Below, one piece after another: positions 33,690 to 40,618 of a stretch of 40,618 nucleotides of DNA (position 1 is the stretch's first letter; each line of letters begins with the position of its first letter). A program made the position numbers and the translations under genes. Below the pieces are notes generated by a model that made no database searches, had not been told where the DNA came from, and worked only from the letters and a program-made list of their open reading frames with translations. Location of the stretch: positions 1 through 40,618 of the forward strand of contig JAUVLU010000023.1 in the NCBI GenBank assembly GCA_030600585.1, given 5' to 3'. The stretch comes from Candidatus Cloacimonadota bacterium. Its GTDB lineage: Bacteria; Cloacimonadota; Cloacimonadia; Cloacimonadales; TCS61.

Positions 33690-35120
33690 ATGGAAGGATA
33701 TAGGATAGTTTGGTGGAGTATTGTTTTTATATTTCATTTTCTGGGAGTAATTGCAGCATTAGACGCTATCTGGAAAGGCAGGACTTCACAGGGTTCCATC
33801 GCATGGGCTGTTACCCTTATAGCTTTCCCATACCTTGCTGTTCCGCTTTACTGGATTTTTGGTGATAGAAAATTCTATGGTTATGTGAATGCGCGTCGTT
33901 CTGGTGACATTGAAATAAATGATATCGCCCATGATCTTAAAGACAAATTAGAGAAAAAGAATCTAATCTCAATGAATGAACACCCGGATTTCAAAGTTGT
34001 AGAAAAATTGGCAAAATTGCCTTACACAAAATATAATCGGGCTGAAGTACTTATAAACGGAGAAGCTACATTTGGCGCAATATTCAAGGGTATCGATGAT
34101 GCACAGGAATATATTCTGGTCCAGTTTTATAAGATCCATGATGATAAGCTTGGAACTAAGTTGCAGACAAAGCTGATAAATAAAGCAAGAGAAGGTGTAA
34201 GAATTTATCTGTTGTACGATGATATCGGCTGTACAACTCTTCCACGTTCATATATGGAAAAAATGCGAAATAACGGAATTCATGTTCACAATTTTAAAAG
34301 CAGGAAAGGATGGGCTCACAGACTTCGTTTAAATTTCCGTAATCATCGTAAGATCGTGGTTGTGGATGGTAAAACTGCTTTTGTGGGCGGTTTGAACGTA
34401 AGTGATAAATATATGGGAATTCATCCGAAATTCGGATTCTGGCGTGATACACACGTTAAGATAGAAGGACCTTCCGTTCAATGTGTTCAACTACCCTTTA
34501 TCTCTGACTGGTTCTGGGCAACCCGAGAAGTTCCTGAACTAAACTGGGAACCTGTGTTCAAACAAGAATGGAAGAACAATGTTCTGGTTCTGTCCAGCGG
34601 GCCTGCCGATGAATTTGAAACTTGCGGCATCTTCTTTGTTCATTCTATTAATTCCGCCAAAAAGAGATTGTGGATAATTAGCCCCTATTTTGTTCCGGAT
34701 CAACAGGTTCTTAGCGCTCTGCAGCTTGCCGGACTTCGCGGTGTGGATGTAAGATTGATGATCCCCCAAAAAACCGACCTGTTAATTACCAACCTTTCGG
34801 CACTTTCCTACCTGCAGGAGATCACAAAAGCAGGCATCAAAGTTTATAGATATTCAAGGGGATTCCTGCATCAGAAGACCATGTTGATAGACGATGATAG
34901 ATCAATGATCGGCACATCAAATCTGGATAACCGCTCATTCCGCATAAACTTTGAGATAAATATATTATTCAGCAGCCGAGAATTTGCCGGCAAGGTAGAA
35001 GAGATGATGATAGAAGATTTTGAGAACAGCTTCCGCATAACCGATGAAGACTACACAAAAAAACCATTCTGGTATAAACTCGCAGTTAAAGTTGCACGTC
35101 TGTTAGCTCCAATACAGTAA
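33690..35120 (+). CDS. cls: Cardiolipin synthase (phospholipase D family)
   Basis: It joins two phosphatidylglycerols to make cardiolipin. At 476 residues it is the usual length, with two N-terminal membrane helices (~5-25 and ~38-58) and two HKD motifs: HRKIVVVDGKTAFVGG and HQKTMLIDDDRSMIGTSNLDNRSF. Start codon ATG, five bases after the TPR gene. It ends the operon and faces the helicase gene on the other strand. Confidence 0.94.
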   Translation: MEGYRIVWWSIVFIFHFLGVIAALDAIWKGRTSQGSIAWAVTLIAFPYLAVPLYWIFGDRKFYGYVNARRSGDIEINDIAHDLKDKLEKKNLISMNEHPDFKVVEKLAKLPYTKYNRAEVLINGEATFGAIFKGIDDAQEYILVQFYKIHDDKLGTKLQTKLINKAREGVRIYLLYDDIGCTTLPRSYMEKMRNNGIHVHNFKSRKGWAHRLRLNFRNHRKIVVVDGKTAFVGGLNVSDKYMGIHPKFGFWRDTHVKIEGPSVQCVQLPFISDWFWATREVPELNWEPVFKQEWKNNVLVLSSGPADEFETCGIFFVHSINSAKKRLWIISPYFVPDQQVLSALQLAGLRGVDVRLMIPQKTDLLITNLSALSYLQEITKAGIKVYRYSRGFLHQKTMLIDDDRSMIGTSNLDNRSFRINFEINILFSSREFAGKVEEMMIEDFENSFRITDEDYTKKPFWYKLAVKVARLLAPIQ

Positions 35121-35741
35121 AACATAAAAACAAAAAGCAAAAAGCAGAAATAAAAGATAAAAGGAAAAAGGAAAAAAACCACAGATGATACTGATTTCCA
35201 CTGATAATAAAAATCTAACTCAATTGTCCCGGATTTGACTTTACCTTACAAATGAAATGAAATAAATTGCCACAAAGACTCTAAGATTTATACGCCTTTG
35301 TCATGCACAAAGGACACTATAAAAAAAAATAACCACAGATAACACTGATTTCCGTTGATAATTTAACCATTTTGGTTTTAATAGAATTACCTTTAGATTG
35401 TATGCTTTTATAGTTTTTTGAGTTTTTTCTTTTTATTATAAAATACAAAACTGTTTGAGCTACGCCACGCTCCCGAGATTACCTTTCAGCTTTGAACGAA
35501 AATCCCAACTTCAATTTGTCACCCAACTTCGATACGAAAACAAGCGTGGGTAACTTTGTTATGCCTATTCTTTCGGAAATCAATTCATTTTTTTTAATAA
35601 TATTTTTCAGTTAATTCAAATTAATTATTCAACGGTTTGTATAAGAATAGTAGCCGATTGCGGAAGTAGAATTTTTCAAGTTACGACTAAATTTTATGCG
35701 GGCTACAATGTTCATATTTATTACTATCTCGGCTATTATTT
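35121..35741. other. Repeat-rich intergenic region
   Basis: There is no gene. A purine-rich tract (35130-35178) is followed by two copies of a 32-base AACCACAGAT... unit, a CCTTTGT-catgc-ACAAAGG hairpin (35295-35313), and ACTTTGTTATGCC (35553-35565), whose first 11 bases recur at 35746-35756. An AGCGTGG-type pair (CCACGCT at about 35466, AGCGTGG at about 35543) may form a long imperfect inverted repeat. Confidence 0.65.
35177..35362 (+). repeat. Two 32-bp direct repeats (AACCACAGAT..CTGATTTCC..TGATAAT)
   Basis: Copies at 35177-35208 and 35331-35362 differ at four positions. They belong to the short ACAGAT/CACTGAT-rhythm repeats that are common between genes of FCB-group genomes. Confidence 0.8.
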
Positions 35742-36119
35742 TTATACTTTGTTATGGGCTTTTTGTTTATCATAATCCTTAATTACTGAAGATTCGCCAA
35801 ATGCCTCATTATATACATAATCAGAAGAATTAGTAAAATCTACTGGAATTTGATATGAATGAAGAGCTTTAATCTTTTTCATTAATTCAATTATTGATTT
35901 CCTTAAAAGTTCTGTTGTCTCATCACTTGTGTCTTTTTCAAATTTTGCTAGAACCTTAATCATTAAAGTTGATAACTTAATAATATTTGTATTTACGTTC
36001 TTTTCTCGAATTACCGATAGGTTGTTTTCTCTCTTCTCTTCAATAATCTGTGTGTTAATTTCACTGTCAATTATTGCCATTTCTAGAGGTAATAAATCAA
36101 TTCTTTCACTATTAATCAA
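35742..36119 (-). CDS. Probable out-of-frame C-terminus of the RecD-like helicase (frameshifted)
   Basis: This frame can begin at a TTG (36119) and encode 125 charged helical residues, but it is open further upstream to 36194, and that extension reads as good protein (YDFDSTDTGLPRHESYGRLI..) with no start codon. The helicase frame just before it ends in EKGEFMI and then an unlikely tail to its stop at 36134. A one-base shift near 36180-36194 would join the two, so I read this as the C-terminal ~150 residues of the helicase, cut off by mutation or sequence error. A stand-alone small protein is the alternative. Confidence 0.6.
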   Translation of the reverse strand: MINSERIDLLPLEMAIIDSEINTQIIEEKRENNLSVIREKNVNTNIIKLSTLMIKVLAKFEKDTSDETTELLRKSIIELMKKIKALHSYQIPVDFTNSSDYVYNEAFGESSVIKDYDKQKAHNKV

Positions 36120-36133
36120 TAGTTGTGATTTAA

Positions 36134-39100
36134 TTAAACGACCATATGATTCATGTCTCGGTAAACCTGTATCAGTGGAGTCGAAATCATAAATTCACCT
36201 TTTTCAGAAACTTGTATATATTTAGTATCGTAATATTTCTTATTAATTAGTTTAAGTGTTGGCTCAATAAATAAGTCTGTTAATCGTCTTCCTGTTTCAG
36301 AATATTCCCCTTTAGTAAATTTTCTAAAATCTTTAAAATCTCCTTGATGAAGTATTATTATTCTGTCTTTTTGCCTTGTTAAAGCTGTATAGAATAATTC
36401 TCTTGATAATATTGGACAAGGATTTGGCAGAATAAAAAACACTACATTAAATCCACTTCCTTGAGACTTGTGAATTGTTATTGAGTAGGCAAGTTCCATT
36501 TGAACATCACCATCTTCCTTGAATTCAGAGCTATTAAAATTATAGGCATAGCCCTTTTGTGAAGAAAAGGCTATATTTATTGGTCTTGGGGAATCAAATT
36601 TCCAATCACCATATTTTCCAATCATTATTCCAATTTCCCCATTGGCAATATATTTTAATTCTTCAATTTCATTCGGATTATAAGTTTTATGCCAAGGTTG
36701 GTTTCTTCTAATGTTTTTAACATTTATAACTTTATCACCATAAACAATTCCATCTTCTGAAATAGGTTTAGGCATTTTTCTTTTGTTATAAATTGTTTTT
36801 CCATTTGATTCAAAACTTCCAGGAAACTTAGCTTTTTCAATAGTCTTTTTTCTAAAAGTTTTTTGAATTTTTTGATTTATTACTTTTGTTCCATAACCAA
36901 GATTTCTTAAAGGTGATAATATTTGCCAATTTTCAATATCATTAGCAGATTCAATTCTAAATCCTGACCAGTTACTCTTTTTGTAATACAATGTTGAACC
37001 AAGAGAAGCATCAAAATTTGCCAATGAATTACCTTTTTGTTTTCCAGACTTAGATAAAAGTTTTTCAATTTCTTTATTTGTAATATCAATAATAATTTCT
37101 TCAAGATGTTTTACATTATGCCATTCTATGAATTTAATGTTATCTAAATCAGTATCTTTATTATTCGCTATTTCATCAAAAATATCAATTTCTTGTTTCT
37201 TTATCTGACTGTCGCTAAACCATTTTGCAAGTCTAACATCAATTCTGTCTTTTTCAGCTTCCACTATGTTATCTCCACCACCTTGCCTAAAAAGAACTGT
37301 TAATTCTGAAACGCCTTTCTGCTCCTTAGTTAAATAATTATGAATATCAACAAATGGACGACCTGAACCAATAGGGGGTAATTGTCTATAATCACCAACT
37401 AAAATAAACCTCTTAACCCCTGATAAACTATCTAATAATGCAGAAAGTTGTTCTTCAGTTAGCATAGAGGCTTCATCAAGAATTACTGTGTCAAATTTCG
37501 ATTGTTCAGCATTGGGATTCATAAAATATCTGCCTGTTTCATGATTATATCTTTTTGCTTGAATAAGGAATTGAGCCAAAGTCATTGCATCTTTCCCCAT
37601 ATTAACCCTTGCTTTTCCTGTTGGTGCTAATTGAAGAACCGTTCCATTTTTAATAAAGGGTAATTCTCTAAATATTTGCAATAAAGTTGTTTTTCCTGTT
37701 CCTGCTGGACCAATTAAAACGGATATTCTATTGTTAGATAGAACTTGTAAAGCATTAGCTTTTTCTTGTTTTGCCTTTTTATCTTTTTCTTTAAACCATT
37801 GGGGATTTGTATCCGAACTTTTAAATTTCTTATTAATTATTCCAAACCAATCTTCTTCTATTTTAGGTGTCAATTCCCGTTTAATACGTTTTTGAACGAA
37901 ATTTTTTATTTTATTTCGAATTTCATCAAAACGGCTAAGTTTAAAATAAATAATGTCTTCTTTTTCATTTAAAACGTGAATAGCAATTTCTTCACGTAAA
38001 AAATCTTCAATAGCTTTTAGGTTTCTAATAGATGGATTGCATAAAGGTTCAAATGGTAAATCATTTAGTTTCGTTACAAGTTGTGAATCAGTACTAAGAG
38101 TGTTACCTGTTGAAGCTGTATGTTCCAAAATACTTACAGAAAATGCTCGTATCCTTTTTTCATTTATAGGCTCATTAATATCTGTAAGCTTCGACAATGG
38201 AAATTTATCAAGAATATTTTTCCCAGAAAAGATTGCTTTATCAATTGTGGAAATTGGTATCTGAATTAAATTTAGTCTTGTTTTCTCGTAAAGCAAATAC
38301 GGATTTTTCAAGTAAGCAATTTGTTGATTTTCTTTAGTGTCAATAATGGTTCTTACTTGCTCATTGTCCAAATTCATTCTACTTAGAAGTTGAAGAAATT
38401 CCTTTTCTTCAAAGCTATATGCTTTCCAAGTATCTTTTAGGATTTTACTAATATTGGGTTTAAAGCTATTAGGTAAAAAAGAATTATCTTTATTAAATAA
38501 TAAATCTATGTAATCCCAAGGATTTTTTTCAACTTCATTGTTATTGTTCCGAATTATTGCATCTAATTCCCAAGCCAACAAATTACCTTGCTCAACTTTC
38601 ATCCCTGATAAGACAGCACCAAGTCCAGGGAATGGCCCTCTCATTTTCCACAATCGAGAAAGCTCATTATCTATCCATTTAAGCTGTTGTTCATAATTCT
38701 TATTTGGAAGTAATTCTTCAAACTTTTTTAATTTTCCTTGTAAAATCAGTAAGGATTCTATTGCGTTGTCATTACTTACCCATTCCGAGCCATAAGAAAA
38801 CTCTTCGAATGAAGGTGCAAAAGCAATATAGTCTTCAATTGCAATACTGTCATCTTTCTCAATAAGTGATACTAATTCTTGATATGGTAATAAAAAACCA
38901 TTTTTATTATTTTCTCTAATAGTATGAAAAATTGGTCTTTCCCAAAGTGTACTTCTAAAAGTTATTGGCAAACTATCATCATAATCGTATTCGGTTAGAT
39001 TTCCTACTTTTGAAATATGACCTACACCAATTAAAATCCTTTCAGATGTATCAATAAATGGAATATTTTTAGCATATATAAATACTAATGAGCTTCCTGC

Positions 39101-39619
39101 GATTATAGGCTTAACAAAAGTATCCAATATAGATTTTTGGTTGTCTATTTGTTGTATCCAAGTATTCTCAAATCCCAATTTTGGTTCTCTATTAGAATCA
39201 TAATCTAAATCTAAATCTATTGCCTTTTGTGACTGATTAGTTTTTTTATCTTTCAACATCCAGTTATACGGTATAACTGAAAAACTGAAAGCAGGATAAG
39301 TTAGTATTGTTTCTTTGTAATGTTTATAATATTTGTCATTATTTGAGTTGCCACTATATGGGTGGGACACTTTCTTACCAATATCATTTGGGGACATAAA
39401 ACTTACCTTTTCACTGATACAAGGTGGTAATTCATTTAAAGGTAATTCGTGTATCCATTTCTCAGCATTTTTTTCTTCAATATCTGTATTTTTGGTTTCA
39501 TTAATTCTTTGTAAGAACATACAAGAACCATTATCTCTTGGATTACTACATATCTTTCCATTCCAATTGCTATCGTGCCAAGGAACTCTTACTGATAAAT
39601 GCTTTTTTGGTATATTCAT
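36134..39619 (-). CDS. RecD-like superfamily 1 DNA helicase with large N-terminal extension
   Basis: The 1161-residue frame has an SF1B helicase core in its second half: Walker A GPAGTGKTT (637-645), Walker B ILDEAS (Asp715-Glu716), GDYRQLPPIGSG, and the C-terminal HKSQGSGFN and YTALTRQKDRI motifs. The first ~600 residues are not a known nuclease to me; they begin with HLSVRVPWHDSNWNGKICSN and a second Cys at 33, a possible metal site. Such long RecD-type proteins often occur in genome-defence or repair islands, but no partner gene is adjacent. The frame probably continues into 35742-36194 through a frameshift. AT-rich, and bordered by repeats on both sides. Confidence 0.8.
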   Translation of the reverse strand: MNIPKKHLSVRVPWHDSNWNGKICSNPRDNGSCMFLQRINETKNTDIEEKNAEKWIHELPLNELPPCISEKVSFMSPNDIGKKVSHPYSGNSNNDKYYKHYKETILTYPAFSFSVIPYNWMLKDKKTNQSQKAIDLDLDYDSNREPKLGFENTWIQQIDNQKSILDTFVKPIIAGSSLVFIYAKNIPFIDTSERILIGVGHISKVGNLTEYDYDDSLPITFRSTLWERPIFHTIRENNKNGFLLPYQELVSLIEKDDSIAIEDYIAFAPSFEEFSYGSEWVSNDNAIESLLILQGKLKKFEELLPNKNYEQQLKWIDNELSRLWKMRGPFPGLGAVLSGMKVEQGNLLAWELDAIIRNNNNEVEKNPWDYIDLLFNKDNSFLPNSFKPNISKILKDTWKAYSFEEKEFLQLLSRMNLDNEQVRTIIDTKENQQIAYLKNPYLLYEKTRLNLIQIPISTIDKAIFSGKNILDKFPLSKLTDINEPINEKRIRAFSVSILEHTASTGNTLSTDSQLVTKLNDLPFEPLCNPSIRNLKAIEDFLREEIAIHVLNEKEDIIYFKLSRFDEIRNKIKNFVQKRIKRELTPKIEEDWFGIINKKFKSSDTNPQWFKEKDKKAKQEKANALQVLSNNRISVLIGPAGTGKTTLLQIFRELPFIKNGTVLQLAPTGKARVNMGKDAMTLAQFLIQAKRYNHETGRYFMNPNAEQSKFDTVILDEASMLTEEQLSALLDSLSGVKRFILVGDYRQLPPIGSGRPFVDIHNYLTKEQKGVSELTVLFRQGGGDNIVEAEKDRIDVRLAKWFSDSQIKKQEIDIFDEIANNKDTDLDNIKFIEWHNVKHLEEIIIDITNKEIEKLLSKSGKQKGNSLANFDASLGSTLYYKKSNWSGFRIESANDIENWQILSPLRNLGYGTKVINQKIQKTFRKKTIEKAKFPGSFESNGKTIYNKRKMPKPISEDGIVYGDKVINVKNIRRNQPWHKTYNPNEIEELKYIANGEIGIMIGKYGDWKFDSPRPINIAFSSQKGYAYNFNSSEFKEDGDVQMELAYSITIHKSQGSGFNVVFFILPNPCPILSRELFYTALTRQKDRIIILHQGDFKDFRKFTKGEYSETGRRLTDLFIEPTLKLINKKYYDTKYIQVSEKGEFMISTPLIQVYRDMNHMVV

Positions 39620-39648
39620 AATTCTGTATTATTCTTTCTTTGTATGAA

Positions 39649-39853
39649 GCACAACGTGTGTGTATATTCTATTGTTGTTATTCCTCTTATTTGGTGGGAT
39701 AACAACAATTGTGTATATATTTCTTTTATCATTTCTTAATCTCCTTAAATACTTTTTTCTAAAAACATTACATCTACTTTTGAGTCAAATAGATAAATTT
39801 TTTATACTAACAATAGGCATAACTTGTGTGTATAACCTATTGTTGTTATGCCT
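39649..39853 (+). repeat. Two 37-bp repeats with palindromic GCATAAC/GTTATGC ends
   Basis: Copies at 39649-39685 and 39817-39853 match at 32 of 37 bases (shared core TGTGTGTATA..CTATTGTTGTTAT). The second copy has perfect TAGGCATAAC / GTTATGCCTA arms plus interleaved AACAATAGG / CCTATTGTT arms. The right half of the first copy also pairs with ATAACAACAAT at 39699-39709. The 66-codon open frame across them is low-complexity and not convincing. Confidence 0.75.
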
Positions 39854-39908
39854 AGTATAGTTTGTCTCGGTAGTTCCGGCTAACCGGCAGTTCGGTCTGT
39901 TCTTTGTC
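39854..39908. other. Junction between AT-rich contig and GC-rich foreign-looking DNA
   Basis: G+C is 20% in 39721-39780 and about 58% in 40081-40200, by direct count. Between them is a short stretch with CCGG-CTAA-CCGG and two AGTTC(C)GG units. To its right, homology to a UPF0261 protein starts mid-domain without a start codon. The join therefore lies about 39.87-39.91 kb, next to the 37-bp repeat. Confidence 0.7.
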
Positions 39909-40269
39909 GGTTAATTTTACCACCCATTTACGTGACAAATTCAAAGATCGGATCCTATATAAACACAACCCCAACATCACCCTTATGCGAACCAACCCTG
40001 AAGAGTGCGCTGAGTTGGGACGCATCATCGCCGGAAAACTCAACCAGGCCAAGGGCCCCACAACCTTATTTTTGCCCCTCAAGGGAGTGAGCGCCATTGA
40101 CCAAGAAGGCCAACCCTTCTACCTGCCTGAGGCCGACGCAGCCCTGTTCAAAGCCCTGCGCGAGAATATTCGCCCGCCAGTGGAATTGATCGAGCTGGAT
40201 ATGAACATAAATGACCCGGCGTTTTCAGCGGCAATGGCAGAACGTTTACTGGAAATGTTGACAAATTGA
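39904..40269 (+). CDS. C-terminal fragment of a UPF0261 (Tm-1-like) protein
   Basis: The ~120 residues match the C-terminal part of UPF0261 proteins: HNPNITLMRTNPEECAELG, the GVSAIDQEGQPFYLPEADAALF signature and INDPAF near the end. The full family is ~400 residues, so about 280 N-terminal residues are missing. The frame continues upstream only to a stop at 39871, without a usable start. It is GC-rich, unlike the rest of the window. UPF0261 genes are usually followed by the family found next here, so the right-hand DNA is a genuine operon fragment cut at the junction. Confidence 0.85.
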   Translation: MSVNFTTHLRDKFKDRILYKHNPNITLMRTNPEECAELGRIIAGKLNQAKGPTTLFLPLKGVSAIDQEGQPFYLPEADAALFKALRENIRPPVELIELDMNINDPAFSAAMAERLLEMLTN

Positions 40270-40335
40270 TCCTGGAAGTCAGAGCGAAACAAACTAAAAT
40301 AATAAAAAATATTTAAGAAACGGAGGATACAAATC

Positions 40336-40618
40336 ATGCCATATATTTCTCGTGATGAATCACTTCGACGGCTGCGAGAACAAGCATCCAAAAACAGCCC
40401 GATTATCGGTGCCGGCGCAGGTACCGGTATCTCGGCCAAGTTTGCCGAGCAGGGCGGGGTGGATATCATTATCATTTACAATTCGGGCCGCTACCGTATG
40501 GCTGGACGCGGCAGTCTAGCCGGGCTGCTGCCGTATGGCGATGCTAATGCTATTGTTGTGGAAATGGCCAGTGAGGTTTTACCGGTGGTCAAAGATACCC
40601 CGGTGCTGGCCGGCGTTT
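40336..40618 (+). CDS. Phosphoenolpyruvate hydrolase-family TIM-barrel protein, 3' end outside window
   Basis: The first 94 residues are present, starting at an ATG with CGGAGG upstream. [51 protein letters not shown] is the characteristic start of the family, which typically sits beside UPF0261 genes. The biochemical role is poorly known. GC-rich like its neighbour; it follows after 66 bases, in an operon. Confidence 0.88.
   Translation, partial: MPYISRDESLRRLREQASKNSPIIGAGAGTGISAKFAEQGGVDIIIIYNSGRYRMAGRGSLAGLLPYGDANAIVVEMASEVLPVVKDTPVLAGV

Noticed and set aside
36134-36194. Programmed -1 frameshift joining the helicase to its C-terminus
   Set aside because: No slippery heptamer is found in the part where both frames are open; mutation or sequence error is simpler.
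35742-39853. Insertion sequence carrying the helicase
   Set aside because: No transposase, no terminal inverted repeats matching at both ends and no target-site duplication could be seen; only cassette-like sites are present.
39660-39860. 66-codon hydrophobic open frame that could be a small membrane protein
   Set aside because: It begins at a GTG and runs through both 37-bp palindromic repeats; its hydrophobicity follows from T-rich DNA.
1-40618. CRISPR arrays, rRNA or tRNA genes
   Set aside because: No regularly spaced repeats with unique spacers, no rRNA-like stretches and no cloverleaf-like sequence were found by eye; a tRNAscan run would be decisive.

Overview
The window looks like a chromosomal contig from an uncultured, AT-rich, Gram-negative bacterium of the FCB group, most likely Candidatus Cloacimonadota. 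This placement is inferred, not proven. Two long surface proteins end in FlgD-like/T9SS-type sorting domains (one with the typical NYPNPFNP motif), there is a PorV-like outer-membrane barrel and there are several lipoproteins. TTG starts with good ribosome binding sites are common. Intergenic DNA is full of short decayed dispersed repeats. The last ~0.7 kb (from about 39.87-39.91 kb) is clearly GC-rich and begins inside a gene, so it probably comes from another genome (contig chimera) or from a recent insertion.

Layout: 1-4.8 kb, a secreted gingipain-like (C25) protein, open at the window edge. 5.3-6.8 kb, a lipoprotein and a secreted SH3-like protein. 7-10 kb, an RluA-type pseudouridine synthase, argF and a PAP2 phosphatase. 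10.1-12.5 kb, an ABC-F ATPase bracketed by two identical 130-bp direct repeats. 12.7-17.2 kb, a patatin-like phospholipase diverging from murI, an M29-like protein and pyrG. 17.3-19.5 kb, two AT-rich lipoproteins that look accessory. 19.7-27.7 kb, the six-gene operon described below. 27.8-29.2 kb, an XdhC/MocA-type molybdenum-cofactor pair. 29.5-35.1 kb, a tight plus-strand operon of GAF-HD-GYP, TrmH-like methyltransferase, dusB, TPR protein and cardiolipin synthase. 35.1-39.9 kb, repeat-rich DNA around a large, apparently frameshifted RecD-like helicase. 39.9-40.6 kb, a UPF0261 C-terminus plus the start of a PEP-hydrolase-family protein, in foreign-looking DNA.

The most interesting part is the minus-strand operon 27710-19663. 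In transcription order it encodes a large Ig/cadherin-repeat surface protein with a T9SS-type C-terminus; an outer-membrane barrel with a periplasmic TPR tail; a single protein fusing the periplasmic C-terminal domain of FliF to the middle and C-terminal domains of FliG; a MotA-type stator; a MotB-type stator with an OmpA peptidoglycan-binding domain; and an MscS channel. The fused rotor keeps four of the five E. coli FliG torque-helix charges at exact spacing. No flagellar rod, hook, filament or export gene is present in the window. The simplest reading is a stripped-down, ion-driven rotary motor coupled to an outer-membrane and surface-adhesin module rather than to a flagellum. Its function (gliding, surface-protein movement, envelope energisation) is unknown.
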